The translations under genes were made by a program, and so were the position numbers. From the NCBI GenBank assembly GCA_902582845.1, contig CACHTQ010000002.1:1-64000 (forward strand): 64,000 nucleotides of DNA. Direction: 5' to 3'. The notes under the pieces are model-generated. The model made no database searches and was not told where the DNA came from. It saw nothing but the letters and a program-made list of their open reading frames with translations. This document shows positions 49,156-59,499 of this stretch, piece by piece (position 1 is the first letter of the stretch; each line of letters begins with the position of its first letter). Source of the stretch: an uncultured Pelagibacteraceae bacterium. Its GTDB lineage: Bacteria; Pseudomonadota; Alphaproteobacteria; Pelagibacterales; Pelagibacteraceae.

Positions 49156-50010
49156 CTATCGATTAATTCCTCTAAGCCTCTCTGATCGTCTTCTTAAAAG
49201 CTCAGCGGTTACTAATATTAGTGTCGATAGTATTATCAGACAAGTCGCAACAGCTAGAATTGTTGGACTCAATTGTTCTCTTAAACCTGTCCACATTTGT
49301 ATCGGAATAGTTGTATTTTCTAATCCTGCTAAAAATAAAACAACAACAACTTCATCAAAAGAAGTTACAAATGCGAATAATCCACCTGAAATAACACCGG
49401 GTAAAATTAATGGTAATGTAATTTTCATAAAAGTATTAACTGGATCACTACCCAAACTTGCGGCAGCTCTTGTTACACTATGGTCAAATCCTGAAAGTGT
49501 AGCAGTAACTGTAATAACAACAAATGGTGTTCCTAAAATTATATGAGCAAGAACAATACCTGTGTGTGTAGCTGCTAAACCTGCTTTTGCCATAAAGAAA
49601 AATATTGCAACACCTGAAATAATTAAAGGTACGATCATAGGAGAAATTAAAACAGCCATTATCAAACCTTTGTAAGGCATATGTCTGCTGCTTAAACCTA
49701 GAGCAGCAACTGTTCCAAGTAATACTGAACCTATTGTTGCAAAAATTGCGATAATAAAACTATTCTTAGCAGCTAATCCCCAAGGATTTTTAGTTCCATA
49801 AATCATATCTTTATACCATCTCAAAGAAAAAGCATCTGGATCTAGCCTTTTCATCCCATCAGAGAAACTTAAAAATTCTTCTGCGTTAAAAGATAATGGA
49901 AAGATTACAAATAAAGGGGCAATTAGAAAAAAGAAAACAGCGGCACAAATTGTTAGATAAATATAATGCCAAATTCTATAATGTGGTTCAGTATATTTTG
50001 GTAATGCCAT
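49156..50010 (-). CDS. potC: spermidine/putrescine-type ABC transporter permease
   Basis: PotC-like; EAA motif AAASLGSDPVNTFMKITLPLILPGVISG. Confidence 0.88.
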   Translation of the reverse strand: MALPKYTEPHYRIWHYIYLTICAAVFFFLIAPLFVIFPLSFNAEEFLSFSDGMKRLDPDAFSLRWYKDMIYGTKNPWGLAAKNSFIIAIFATIGSVLLGTVAALGLSSRHMPYKGLIMAVLISPMIVPLIISGVAIFFFMAKAGLAATHTGIVLAHIILGTPFVVITVTATLSGFDHSVTRAAASLGSDPVNTFMKITLPLILPGVISGGLFAFVTSFDEVVVVLFLAGLENTTIPIQMWTGLREQLSPTILAVATCLIILSTLILVTAELLRRRSERLRGINR

Positions 50011-50015
50011 CCTAA

Positions 50016-51269
50016 TTATCCTAATTTGATATTATCTATTCCAACTATTTTGTTATAAAGCCAATAAATCACCAATACTCCACTCAGCAGCATTAGTCCC
50101 ATTGCAGATGCAAAACTCCAGTCTAAGGTACTTTTCATATGAAAGGCGATCTGGTTACTGATTAAAGTACCAGATGCACCACCAACTAAGGCTGGTGTAA
50201 TGTAATAACCAATCGCTAAAATGAACACTAATAAGCAACCTGCACCAATTCCAGGGATCGTCAGTGGGAAATAAACTTTCCAAAATGCTACAAATGGTGT
50301 TCCACCTAGTGATTTTCCAGCTCTCATTAAGCTTGGTGAGATAGTTTTCATGACACTGTATAATGGGAGTACCATGAAGGGTAGCAAGATTTGTGTCATT
50401 GCTACGTAACTTCCTGTCTTGTTGTACATCATCTCAGGCCTATTATCATCTGCTACTAATCCTATTCCAACAAAGAAATCATTTACGATACCTTGTTGTT
50501 GTAACAAAATCATCCAGCTGGCAGTTCTCACAAGTAATGAAGTCCAAAACGGCAACAATACGCAGATCATTAATAAGTTACTATATTTCATTGGCAGAGT
50601 AGCTAACAAATGAGCTATTGGATAGGCCATCAAAAAGCAAAAGACCGTCACAAAGAATGCAATCTCCAGAGTTCTTAACCATAATACTCTGTGAATTCTC
50701 CTATCTTCTTCAACGCTTACTATTTTCCCTTCCTCATTTACATACATATCCATTCCTTTTAGATATTTTTGACCTGTAAATTCAGGGGCTCTTCTTTGAA
50801 TTGCTCTCCAGTACTCAACATCTGCCCATCTTTTGTGTACTGCCATTATTTGTTCTTTATAATTTCCCTCTTCAAATTTTTTAGATGCTCTTCTTAGTTT
50901 TTTAATAATACTTTTAAATCCATTTTTAGTATAATTTAGCTGAGTGGATAATTTACCTTCTCGTTTATCTTCAACAAGTTTTATAAAGTCCTCATGAAAA
51001 GCAGCAAACACTTCTTCCTCAGGTAATTCTTGTCCATCCCAGGTTTCCATTGCTTTAAAAGTTTTTGGAAGCATTTGTGTTACCATCTTATCATCAACAC
51101 TTCTGAACAACATGTCACCTATTGGAAAGACATAGGTGATAATTAAGAACAATAATAAAGGAGCAACGAGCAAGAAAGCTTTAATCTTATTTTTTCTTTC
51201 TGCTTTCTTTAGACTTACCTCTAAAGGTATTCCGTCTGTAGTTAAAATCTGTTTTGTTTCTGAACTCAT
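50016..51269 (-). CDS. potB: spermidine/putrescine-type ABC transporter permease with long N-terminal insertion
   Basis: PotB-like C-terminal half (MRAGKSLGGTPFVAFWKVYFPLTIPGIGAG); 417 aa. Confidence 0.87.
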   Translation of the reverse strand: MSSETKQILTTDGIPLEVSLKKAERKNKIKAFLLVAPLLLFLIITYVFPIGDMLFRSVDDKMVTQMLPKTFKAMETWDGQELPEEEVFAAFHEDFIKLVEDKREGKLSTQLNYTKNGFKSIIKKLRRASKKFEEGNYKEQIMAVHKRWADVEYWRAIQRRAPEFTGQKYLKGMDMYVNEEGKIVSVEEDRRIHRVLWLRTLEIAFFVTVFCFLMAYPIAHLLATLPMKYSNLLMICVLLPFWTSLLVRTASWMILLQQQGIVNDFFVGIGLVADDNRPEMMYNKTGSYVAMTQILLPFMVLPLYSVMKTISPSLMRAGKSLGGTPFVAFWKVYFPLTIPGIGAGCLLVFILAIGYYITPALVGGASGTLISNQIAFHMKSTLDWSFASAMGLMLLSGVLVIYWLYNKIVGIDNIKLG

Positions 51270-51272
51270 AAA

Positions 51273-51303
51273 TAAAAAAGGGCGGTTATAAATAACCGCC
51301 CTT
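51273..51303 (-). terminator. intercistronic intrinsic terminator between potD and potB
   Basis: Minus strand AAGGGCGGTTAT-TT-ATAACCGCCCTT followed by TTTT. Confidence 0.9.
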
Positions 51304-51340
51304 AAATTATAATATATAATTAAGTTTAATAAAACTTAAA

Positions 51341-52468
51341 TTATAGACCAGCTTTCATAGCTTCCCATTTTTCACCAAGCTCTGTTCCGTTATCAGCCCA
51401 GAAAATTGGATCTACTAGGAAGTAGTTTTTAGTGTTAGCTGGTGCAGTTGGCATTTGTGGTACCATATTAGTCTTACCATCTTTATACCAAGGCTCACCT
51501 TTTTCCATAATACCAATTGAAGATTTTCTCCAAGGGGCATATGCGATGTATTTAGCACTTCCTGCTAACATTTCAGAACTAGTCATCATAGCTAAAGCTT
51601 TTTTAGCCATACCATTAGAATCGTTTGGTCCACCTTTAACTTGTACGAAATATTCGTAGTCAAGACCTTGGCCGTCCCAAACTTGTTTGATTGGTGCACC
51701 TTCTCCAATTTCTGCATTGAAGAATCTACCATTCCAACCTGTAGCCATTACTACTTCACCTGATACTAACAGTTCTGGTGGTTGAGCACCTGCAGACCAA
51801 AATACACATCCACCTTGTGGATCTGTACATAATTCTTTGATCTTGTTCATTGCTCTTTCAACACCTTTTTCTGTTTCTAAAGCTTTGTAGATTTTTGCTC
51901 CGCCTTTACCTGGCTTAATACCATCTGCGGCTAAAGCGATCTCTAAATTAGTTAAAGCGCTTTTGTAGATAGCTCTTTTTCCAGGGAATTTCTTTGTGTT
52001 AAAGAAATCTTTGATAGTCTTTGGAGTACCTTTAACGTTTTCAGTGTTATAAGCGTAGTTCCAAGAATATAAAATATTTCCTACAGCACATTTACTTGGC
52101 ATTGCAGTAAAGAAATCTTTACTTGCAGGAGTTCCATCTGGAGCTGGTGGGAAGTCTTTGTCAAAATCAAATTCAACAAATAATCCTTCATCACATCCAG
52201 TGATAGTATCCATTGCGAACACGTCCATTATATCCCACGTGATCTTTCCAGCTTCTTTTTGTGCTTTGATTTCTGATAAACCACCTGAATAATCAACCCA
52301 AGCAATGTTAATGCCTAGTTTTTTAGCAGTCGGATCACCATAACCTAACTTTTGAGACTCAGTATAAGCCCCACCCCAAGACACTGCAGTTACTGTTGTT
52401 GCAAATGCTGAAGTAGTTAGTGAAAGTACAAAAGAAATAGCTAGTAATATTTTACTTAGTTTTTTCAT
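51341..52468 (-). CDS. potD: spermidine/putrescine-type ABC transporter substrate-binding protein
   Basis: Signal peptide; SWGGAYTESQKLGYGDPTAKKLG, WDIMDVFAMD, VVMATGWNGR; strong SD GGAGG upstream. Confidence 0.9.
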   Translation of the reverse strand: MKKLSKILLAISFVLSLTTSAFATTVTAVSWGGAYTESQKLGYGDPTAKKLGINIAWVDYSGGLSEIKAQKEAGKITWDIMDVFAMDTITGCDEGLFVEFDFDKDFPPAPDGTPASKDFFTAMPSKCAVGNILYSWNYAYNTENVKGTPKTIKDFFNTKKFPGKRAIYKSALTNLEIALAADGIKPGKGGAKIYKALETEKGVERAMNKIKELCTDPQGGCVFWSAGAQPPELLVSGEVVMATGWNGRFFNAEIGEGAPIKQVWDGQGLDYEYFVQVKGGPNDSNGMAKKALAMMTSSEMLAGSAKYIAYAPWRKSSIGIMEKGEPWYKDGKTNMVPQMPTAPANTKNYFLVDPIFWADNGTELGEKWEAMKAGL

Positions 52469-52498
52469 TTTTCCTCCGTTTAAACGTTTAAAAAACTA

Positions 52499-52527
52499 AT
52501 TAAAACAACTTCAGGGAAGAGAGTCAA
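52499..52527 (-). promoter_or_regulatory. putative promoter of potD (TTGACT-17-TTTAAT)
   Basis: Minus strand TTGACT at 52527-52522, 17-nt spacer, TTTAAT at 52504-52499, between potA and potD. Confidence 0.55.
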
Positions 52528-52566
52528 CAACCCTTTTTATCTACTTATTCAATAATTGTAGAATGT

Positions 52567-53652
52567 CTATTTTGGGTCAAGTGCACGAGCGTCATCACTG
52601 TTCCATCCGATATTAATCTCGTTGCCAAGTTTGATATCTAAGTTAGATGAACTATTTGGAACCTTTAAAATAAACTCTGGGTTGCCTAAAAGATTTATTC
52701 TTACTCTTGTATGGTCCCCATGATAAATAACTTCTTCTATTTTTCCTTTATGAAGATTATCCATTTTTGTACTTGGATTAATTAAAGCTCGCTCTGGTCT
52801 TAAAGAAACAGTAGTTCGCTCTCCTTTACCTTTGACTGAGATTGGATTGGCTAGTATTTCTGCATTTGCTAATTTTACTTTGCACTTTCCTCCAGAAATA
52901 TCTGAAACTTCACCACCAAAAGTATTATTCTCTCCGATAAACTCAGCGACAAATGAATTTACAGGTTTCTCATATAATTCATCAGGACTTGAAAGTTGTT
53001 GAACTTTACCATCATTAAATACTGCAATACGATTGGACATCGTCAAAGCTTCACTTTGGTCATGAGTAACATAAACAACTGTCACACCAATACTCTCATG
53101 AATATGTTTAATCTCATATTGCATACTTTCTCTTAAATTTTTATCTAGAGCTCCTAAAGGTTCATCCATTAAAACTAGTTGTGGATCAAACACCAATGAT
53201 CTTGCAACGGCTACCCTTTGTTGTTGTCCACCTGACAATTGACCTGGCATCCTTGCAGCGAAACCTTGAAGGGATACCATTGATAACGCTTTATCAATTT
53301 TTTTATCAGCTTCATCTTTTGGAATTTTTCTCACTCTTAATGGAAAAGCTAAATTTTCATACACAGTCATGTGTGGGAATAAAGCATAATTTTGAAACAC
53401 CATTCCAATTCCTCTTTTGTGAGGAGGTATACTGGATATGGCTTTACCATCTAAATAAATTTCACCATTAGTTGGAGTTTCAAAACCTGCTAACATCATT
53501 AAGCAAGTAGTTTTACCAGAACCAGAGGGTCCTAACATTGTAATGAATTCTCCCTCAGCAATATCTAATTGAAGGTCTTTAACAACCAAGACTTTACCAT
53601 CGTAGCTTTTATCGACTTTATCAAATTTTACGAAATCTTTTTTTGATGCCAT
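52567..53652 (-). CDS. potA: spermidine/putrescine-type ABC transporter ATP-binding protein
   Basis: GPSGSGKTTCLMMLAG; LSGGQQQRVAVARSLV; TOBE-like C-terminus. Confidence 0.93.
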   Translation of the reverse strand: MASKKDFVKFDKVDKSYDGKVLVVKDLQLDIAEGEFITMLGPSGSGKTTCLMMLAGFETPTNGEIYLDGKAISSIPPHKRGIGMVFQNYALFPHMTVYENLAFPLRVRKIPKDEADKKIDKALSMVSLQGFAARMPGQLSGGQQQRVAVARSLVFDPQLVLMDEPLGALDKNLRESMQYEIKHIHESIGVTVVYVTHDQSEALTMSNRIAVFNDGKVQQLSSPDELYEKPVNSFVAEFIGENNTFGGEVSDISGGKCKVKLANAEILANPISVKGKGERTTVSLRPERALINPSTKMDNLHKGKIEEVIYHGDHTRVRINLLGNPEFILKVPNSSSNLDIKLGNEINIGWNSDDARALDPK

Positions 53653-53703
53653 AATTTAAAGAACTTTAAAACATTTGTGAGAATAAATATCAACCTTTAA
53701 TAA

Positions 53704-54873
53704 TTAGCTTTTAACGTGAAGTTCTCTTGAGAAATTACAAAATAATTCTGAACCTTTATCAGTCACTCTAATTGCTTCAGAAGCTTCAACTCCCCAATTT
53801 CCAAATTGCATTACTGCAATCATATGAAAGGTAACGTTGGGCTGTAATAATGTATTGTCACCTTTTGAAATATTTAAAGTATGTTCGCCCCAGTCAGGAG
53901 GATAACCTATCCCGATTGAATAGCCAGTTCTTGAAGTTTTTTCAATGTTATATTTATCTAATATCTTCCAAAAAGCTTGCGCAACATCATCAGCCGTATT
54001 TCCTGCTTTGACTTTATCTATACCTGCTTGAAGTGCCTCGTTAGTTTTTTTCATTGTATCAATTTTTTTTTGGTTGGGTTTTCCAAGTAAAACTGTTCTG
54101 GCCATTGGACAATGATACTTTTTATTTACGCCAGATAATTCTATGATTGTGGCTTCTCCTTCAACAAACTTATCCTCAGACCAAGTTAAATGGGATGCAG
54201 AGGTTCCTTTTCCAGTTGGAAGCATTGGCACTATTGAAGCATAATCCCCCCCAAATTCTGAGGTTCCTTTAACTAAAGTTGACCATATTTCTGAAACAGC
54301 ATCACATTGTCTTACACCTGGATTAATAGCCTCAAATGCTTTTTTCATACCCAGTTGAGTGATCTGCGCTGCTGCTTTCATATATTTGATTTCAGCGTCT
54401 GACTTAACAAGCCTAACCCAATTTACTAATCGTTTGCTATCTAACAATTTTGCATTAGGTAATCCTTGTTTTATTTTTTCATAACAATAAGCGGTAAAAT
54501 AATGACTATCCATTTCAACGCCTATAGATAATTTATCCCATTTTTTTTCCATAATTAAATCAACTAATGCATCGTATGGATGTAACGGCCAAGTATGGAT
54601 ATATTTTTCATGATACTTAACGATATTTTCATCTTTTAAGTAAGTTTTTATATAAGCACCACCAGCATCTTGATCTCTAACAAAGCAAATTGGTTCTTCA
54701 GCATTTGCATGAACAATCACACATTGTGCATAATAAAAAGACCATGCATCATAGCCAGTTAGATAATTCATATTTGAAGGGTCTTGTGAAATCAAAATTT
54801 CAATACCTTTATCTTGCATTGAATTTTGAACTTTTTTTAATCTAGATTTATACTCTTCAATTGAAAAATTCAT
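53704..54873 (-). CDS. doeA: M24 family peptidase, ectoine hydrolase (DoeA/EutD)-like
   Basis: Creatinase/aminopeptidase-P fold; NYLTGYDAWSFYYAQCVIV, SRTGYSIGIGYPPDWGEHTLNI, FHMIAVMQFGNWGVEASEAIRVT. Confidence 0.75.
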   Translation of the reverse strand: MNFSIEEYKSRLKKVQNSMQDKGIEILISQDPSNMNYLTGYDAWSFYYAQCVIVHANAEEPICFVRDQDAGGAYIKTYLKDENIVKYHEKYIHTWPLHPYDALVDLIMEKKWDKLSIGVEMDSHYFTAYCYEKIKQGLPNAKLLDSKRLVNWVRLVKSDAEIKYMKAAAQITQLGMKKAFEAINPGVRQCDAVSEIWSTLVKGTSEFGGDYASIVPMLPTGKGTSASHLTWSEDKFVEGEATIIELSGVNKKYHCPMARTVLLGKPNQKKIDTMKKTNEALQAGIDKVKAGNTADDVAQAFWKILDKYNIEKTSRTGYSIGIGYPPDWGEHTLNISKGDNTLLQPNVTFHMIAVMQFGNWGVEASEAIRVTDKGSELFCNFSRELHVKS

Positions 54874-54876
54874 TGA

Positions 54877-55620
54877 CTAATTATTAAACAACACCCCATA
54901 ACCATCAATCTTATTTTGATTATTAATTTGTTTAAGCGTGTCCCAAATTAAGGTTTGATTACTTGATAATATTACCTTACCTAGTTTTTTTTCGATGTCA
55001 TTTATAATTGATAACACTGGGAGTGCTGTGCAAGATACAAACAACGCATCACTATTTGACAAGTCTTGTTTAACTAACACATCAAATAAATGTTGTGGAT
55101 CAACTTTGCCTATATCTAAATCAGAAGCTATATCAAAATAGGATAATTCAGAAATTTCTATTTTTTCTTTCTTAAAATAATTAATAACGGATTGATTAAT
55201 CTCGTTGGTATATGGAGTAAATATTGAAACTTTATCTATCTTTAAAGTTTTAAGAGCATTTAAAGCAGAAGTAATAGGTGTTGTTACTTTTGTATTAGGT
55301 TTTGCTAAATTTACTTTTTCATAGATCGACTGATAACCTGCAGCAATAGTTCCTGATGTACATCCATAAGCGACACAATCTAATTTTTGATCTGGCAAGA
55401 TATTTTTGGTTACTTCGGGAATATCATCTGCCATTTTTTTCAAAGTTTCATTAGTAAGAGGATTGTAGCAATTTATTCTATTTGAATATAAGTCTATATC
55501 TTTCCCATAAATTATATCGTTAAAATCTTTTTCAATTCTAAAATCACTAGCTAAAGTTATTAAACCTATTCTTGGATTATTTTTTTTAACAAATTTTGGC
55601 TCTATTTTATTCAGTTTCAT
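54877..55620 (-). CDS. Asp/Glu racemase-fold protein, EutA / maleate isomerase-like
   Basis: DCVAYGCTSGTIAAG and DALFVSCTALPVLSIIN two-Cys motifs; adjacent to DoeA-like gene. Confidence 0.78.
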   Translation of the reverse strand: MKLNKIEPKFVKKNNPRIGLITLASDFRIEKDFNDIIYGKDIDLYSNRINCYNPLTNETLKKMADDIPEVTKNILPDQKLDCVAYGCTSGTIAAGYQSIYEKVNLAKPNTKVTTPITSALNALKTLKIDKVSIFTPYTNEINQSVINYFKKEKIEISELSYFDIASDLDIGKVDPQHLFDVLVKQDLSNSDALFVSCTALPVLSIINDIEKKLGKVILSSNQTLIWDTLKQINNQNKIDGYGVLFNN

Positions 55621-56396
55621 TTTGAAAAAGAATGTTTGGCTTTAGGAAATTGTTTTTTTAATACTTCGGATTTAAATTTTTTCACACCATTTTCGATCAA
55701 CTTTGTTATATCAACAAATTTTTTAACAAATTTTAATTTACTTTTACTTAATCCTGTTAAGTCATCAATGACTAAAACTTGACCATCACAATTGACTGAA
55801 GAACCAATTCCTATTGTTGGAATCTTTATATGATTGGAAATTTTCTTTGATAACTTTGTTTCTACACATTCTAATACAATAGAAAAAACTCCAGCATTTT
55901 CTAAAAGTTTAGTGTCTTTAAGTAATCTCTCACTTTCCTTTAGTTTTTTCCCTTTGAAGGTAAATTTTTTATCTGTCTGAGGTAATATTCCAACATGTCC
56001 CATAACTGGTATTTTATTTTTAATTAATCTTTTAACGATAGGAATTATCTTTTTTCCCCCTTCTAACTTAACAGCATCACATTTGGTTTCTTTCATTACC
56101 AATCTTGAATTCTTCAAAGCTTCGCTTGGATTTCGATACGTATTATAAGGCATATCAACAACCATTAATGATTTCTTAATACCAAGTCTGACACTTTTAG
56201 AATGATTAATCATGGTTTCTAAAGTCACTTGCTTAGTGGACTTAAAGTTATACAAAACTGATCCTAATGAGTCCCCAACCAATACTAAATCACAATGTTT
56301 ATCAAGGATTGTGGCAACATTTTTGGAGTATGCCGTAAGACAAATAATTTTTGATTTATTCTTTTTATTAAGAATTTTTTTAATCTTTTTATTCAT
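55617..56396 (-). CDS. panB: 3-methyl-2-oxobutanoate hydroxymethyltransferase
   Basis: LVGDSLGSVLYNFKSTKQVTLETMI, VMGHVGILPQTDKKF, PTIGIGSSVNCDGQVLVIDDLTGL. Confidence 0.94.
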   Translation of the reverse strand: MNKKIKKILNKKNKSKIICLTAYSKNVATILDKHCDLVLVGDSLGSVLYNFKSTKQVTLETMINHSKSVRLGIKKSLMVVDMPYNTYRNPSEALKNSRLVMKETKCDAVKLEGGKKIIPIVKRLIKNKIPVMGHVGILPQTDKKFTFKGKKLKESERLLKDTKLLENAGVFSIVLECVETKLSKKISNHIKIPTIGIGSSVNCDGQVLVIDDLTGLSKSKLKFVKKFVDITKLIENGVKKFKSEVLKKQFPKAKHSFSK

Positions 56397-57959
56397 TTAC
56401 TCTAATTCGATTGTACTTGGTGGTTTCGAAGTTATATCGTAAACTACTCTATTAATCCCTCTAATACTATTCACTATTTTATTTGAAATTTCTTGGATAA
56501 ATGATTTTTTAAATTCATAAAAATCTGCTGTCATACCATCTTCAGATGTTATTGCTCTAAGCAAACACAAATACTCATAAGTTCTATTATCACCCATTAC
56601 GCCAACTGTTTTAACTGGGAGTAAAGCTGCATAAGCTTGCCAAATTTTATTATATAGATTGTGATCTCTCAAAGCTTGAATAAAATAATGATCAGCTTCT
56701 TTTAAGATATTAATTTTTTCTTTGGTTATTATTCCTGGCATTCGTATTGCTAGTCCAGGTCCCGGAAAAGGATGACGAGAAATAATTTCTTTACTTAAGT
56801 TGAGTTCTAATCCAAGTTTTCTAACCTCGTCCTTAAATAAAAATTTTAATGGCTCTACTAGTTTAAGTTTCATTTTTTTGGGAAGACCTCCAACATTATG
56901 GTGAGATTTTATTTTCGATGTTTGACTACCAGTAACCGATTTACTTTCTATTAAGTCAGGATAAAGAGTTCCTTGAGCCAAAAATTTTACATTTTTAATT
57001 TTTTTAGCATAACGCTCAAATATTTTTATAAACAAGTTTCCTATTATCTTTCTTTTCTTTTCAGGATCTGAAATATTTGATAATTTTCTTAAAAACTCTT
57101 TCTCAGCATTTACGTAAGTAAGATTAATCTTTAATTTTTTTTTGAATGTTGCAACAACTTGTTTTTCCTCATTTTTTCTTAAGAGTCCAGTGTTGACAAA
57201 AATACAGTGTAAATTTTTACCAATCGCTTTATTTAATAATTGCGCAACTACACTACTATCTACCCCACCTGATAAAGCACAAATGACTTTATTACTTCCT
57301 ACCATTTGTCTTGCATCTTTTATCAATTTTATTTTTTGATCTTTAGAAGACCAATTTTTTCTCATTTTACATATTAAGAATATAAAATTACTTATTAGTT
57401 TTTTTCCATTTTCTGTATGTGTCACTTCTGGATGAAATTGGACTCCATAATAATTTTTAAATTTATTTTCAACTACTGCAAATTTAGAATTCTGGCTTGA
57501 GGCAATTACCTTAAAATTTTTGGGTAATTTTGAAACTTGATCAGCGTGACTCATCCAAACTTTTATTGACTTTTTTTTCTTAAAAAAATTTTTGGTTAAA
57601 AGACTATTATTTTTTTTTGTAATATTAGCTAAACCAAACTCTCTGTGTTTAGACTGTTTTACATTTCCACCATTTAATTTAGATATTATTTGATGACCAA
57701 AACAAATACCTAAAACTGGAATACCTTTTTGAATTATCTTTTTATCAAAAGAGTATTTATTGATTTGATAAACATTTAAAGGACCGCCAGATAGAATAAT
57801 GCCTTTGATTGTGTGATTGATATTTTTGCTCTTAATTTTTTTGTGACTTATTATCTCAGAAAAAATTCCTAATTCTCTAACTCTTCTTGCTATTAATTGT
57901 GTAAATTGTGAGCCAAAATCTACAATTAAAATCTTATTCAAATTTTGATCAAGACTCAT
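56397..57959 (-). CDS. guaA: GMP synthase (glutamine-hydrolysing)
   Basis: [58 protein letters not shown]. Confidence 0.97.
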   Translation of the reverse strand: MSLDQNLNKILIVDFGSQFTQLIARRVRELGIFSEIISHKKIKSKNINHTIKGIILSGGPLNVYQINKYSFDKKIIQKGIPVLGICFGHQIISKLNGGNVKQSKHREFGLANITKKNNSLLTKNFFKKKKSIKVWMSHADQVSKLPKNFKVIASSQNSKFAVVENKFKNYYGVQFHPEVTHTENGKKLISNFIFLICKMRKNWSSKDQKIKLIKDARQMVGSNKVICALSGGVDSSVVAQLLNKAIGKNLHCIFVNTGLLRKNEEKQVVATFKKKLKINLTYVNAEKEFLRKLSNISDPEKKRKIIGNLFIKIFERYAKKIKNVKFLAQGTLYPDLIESKSVTGSQTSKIKSHHNVGGLPKKMKLKLVEPLKFLFKDEVRKLGLELNLSKEIISRHPFPGPGLAIRMPGIITKEKINILKEADHYFIQALRDHNLYNKIWQAYAALLPVKTVGVMGDNRTYEYLCLLRAITSEDGMTADFYEFKKSFIQEISNKIVNSIRGINRVVYDITSKPPSTIELE

Positions 57960-58386
57960 TTTTTGGTTCTAAGTTTGCTAAAGAATCTAAGATACTTTTA
58001 TTTTCATCACATAAATTTTTGCAAACTTTGACAAAGTCTTCTGATAGACTCTTTACTTTAGAGTAGTTTGATTTTTCTAATGCTATTTTCATTAACATTA
58101 ACATTGCTTCTTCATTATTTGGTTCAATCAATAAAGTCGCCTCTAAATTTTTTTCCTCTTTCTTTTGATTTTTTTCCTGATTGTAAATTTTAGCTAAATA
58201 TAAATATGAATTAGAGTGTTTTGGATTAAATACAATACTTCTTTCAAACATAAATCGAGCATCTTCAAACTTTTTTTTGTTAAATAACTCTAGCCCTTTA
58301 TTAAAGAATTTTTCACTACCCAAAGAAAAATTAAAAGTATTAATTAGAAAATAAAAAATAACAGTTATTTTAAAGATTTTTCTCAT
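57949..58386 (-). CDS. exported TPR protein
   Basis: Signal-like N-terminus, TPR-like units ([28 protein letters not shown]). Confidence 0.75.
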   Translation of the reverse strand: MRKIFKITVIFYFLINTFNFSLGSEKFFNKGLELFNKKKFEDARFMFERSIVFNPKHSNSYLYLAKIYNQEKNQKKEEKNLEATLLIEPNNEEAMLMLMKIALEKSNYSKVKSLSEDFVKVCKNLCDENKSILDSLANLEPKNES

Positions 58387-59468
58387 TAATATTTATTACC
58401 ACTTTTTACTATATCAACATTATGAACCATACTTTCGTAAAAACCAGCTTTTGTTATTTTAACAAATTGTGGTTTATCTCTTAGATATTTAATTTGTCTT
58501 GATCCTAAGTATCCCATAGATGATCTTAATCCACCAATTAATTTAAAAATTATATTATCTACTTTACCTTTATATTTTGCAAATCCTTCTACTCCTTCTG
58601 GCACATACTTAGACGAGTCCTTTTGCTTTGATTGAAAGTATCGATCTGCAGATCCTTTGTTCATAGCACCAACTGAACCCATACCTCTAAAATTTTTAAA
58701 TAGTTTTCCATTTCTCTTTATCAGTTTTCCTGGTGCTTCATCTGTCCCTGCAAATAATGAACCAATCATAACTGCATCTGCTCCGGCAGCAAATGCTTTT
58801 GCCAAATCACCTGAGTATTTAATTCCACCGTCAGAAATAATCTTTACATTTTTATTTTTTATTCCATTTCTAACTTCTAGTATTGCACTAAGTTGTGGGA
58901 CACCAATACCTGCAACTAATCTTGTTGTGCATATTGATCCAGGTCCAATCCCGACTTTAATAACATCAACACCAAGCTTTAACAAAAATTTTGCTGCAGC
59001 AGGTGTAGCAATATTTCCAGCACAAAGAGCGGTTTTTTTATCTTTTTTTTTTTTTATAAACTTAATTATTTCTGAGACCTTTTTTGTATGTCCGTGAGCA
59101 GTATCAACAACAATCATGTCAATTTTTTCTTTAAGTATTGCCTCTGCTCTTTTAAATTCGCTTAGCCCAGCCCCAACAGCTGCGCCTACTAAAAGTTTTA
59201 GTTTTTTTACTTTTTTAATTTCAAGAATTTGTTTTTTTATATCTAAATTTCTATGAATAATTCCTATTCCGCCTGCTTTCGCTATCGCGATAGCCATTTT
59301 ACTTTCGGTAACAGTATCCATAGCTGAAGATAATAAAGGAATATTCAATTTTAGATAGTTTGTAAGCTTAATGCTAGTATCAACTTCTGAGGGTAAGATC
59401 TCAGAATACTTGGGAACAAGTGTTACATCATCAAAGGTGAGTGCTTCTTTTATAGGAACCATGATCAT
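58386..59468 (-). CDS. guaB: IMP dehydrogenase lacking the CBS (Bateman) module
   Basis: ALTFDDVTLVPKYSEILPSEVDTS, GPGSICTTRLVAGIGVPQL, RGMGSVGAMNKGSADRYFQ; CBS pair missing between HRNLDIKKQILEIKKVKK and LLVGAAVGAG. Confidence 0.94.
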   Translation of the reverse strand: MIMVPIKEALTFDDVTLVPKYSEILPSEVDTSIKLTNYLKLNIPLLSSAMDTVTESKMAIAIAKAGGIGIIHRNLDIKKQILEIKKVKKLKLLVGAAVGAGLSEFKRAEAILKEKIDMIVVDTAHGHTKKVSEIIKFIKKKKDKKTALCAGNIATPAAAKFLLKLGVDVIKVGIGPGSICTTRLVAGIGVPQLSAILEVRNGIKNKNVKIISDGGIKYSGDLAKAFAAGADAVMIGSLFAGTDEAPGKLIKRNGKLFKNFRGMGSVGAMNKGSADRYFQSKQKDSSKYVPEGVEGFAKYKGKVDNIIFKLIGGLRSSMGYLGSRQIKYLRDKPQFVKITKAGFYESMVHNVDIVKSGNKY

Positions 59469-59499
59469 TTATATACGATTCCTTTTAAATTTAAAGAAA

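Noticed and set aside
58657-59097. 146-aa plus-strand ORF inside guaB
   Set aside because: Shadow frame antisense to a housekeeping gene.
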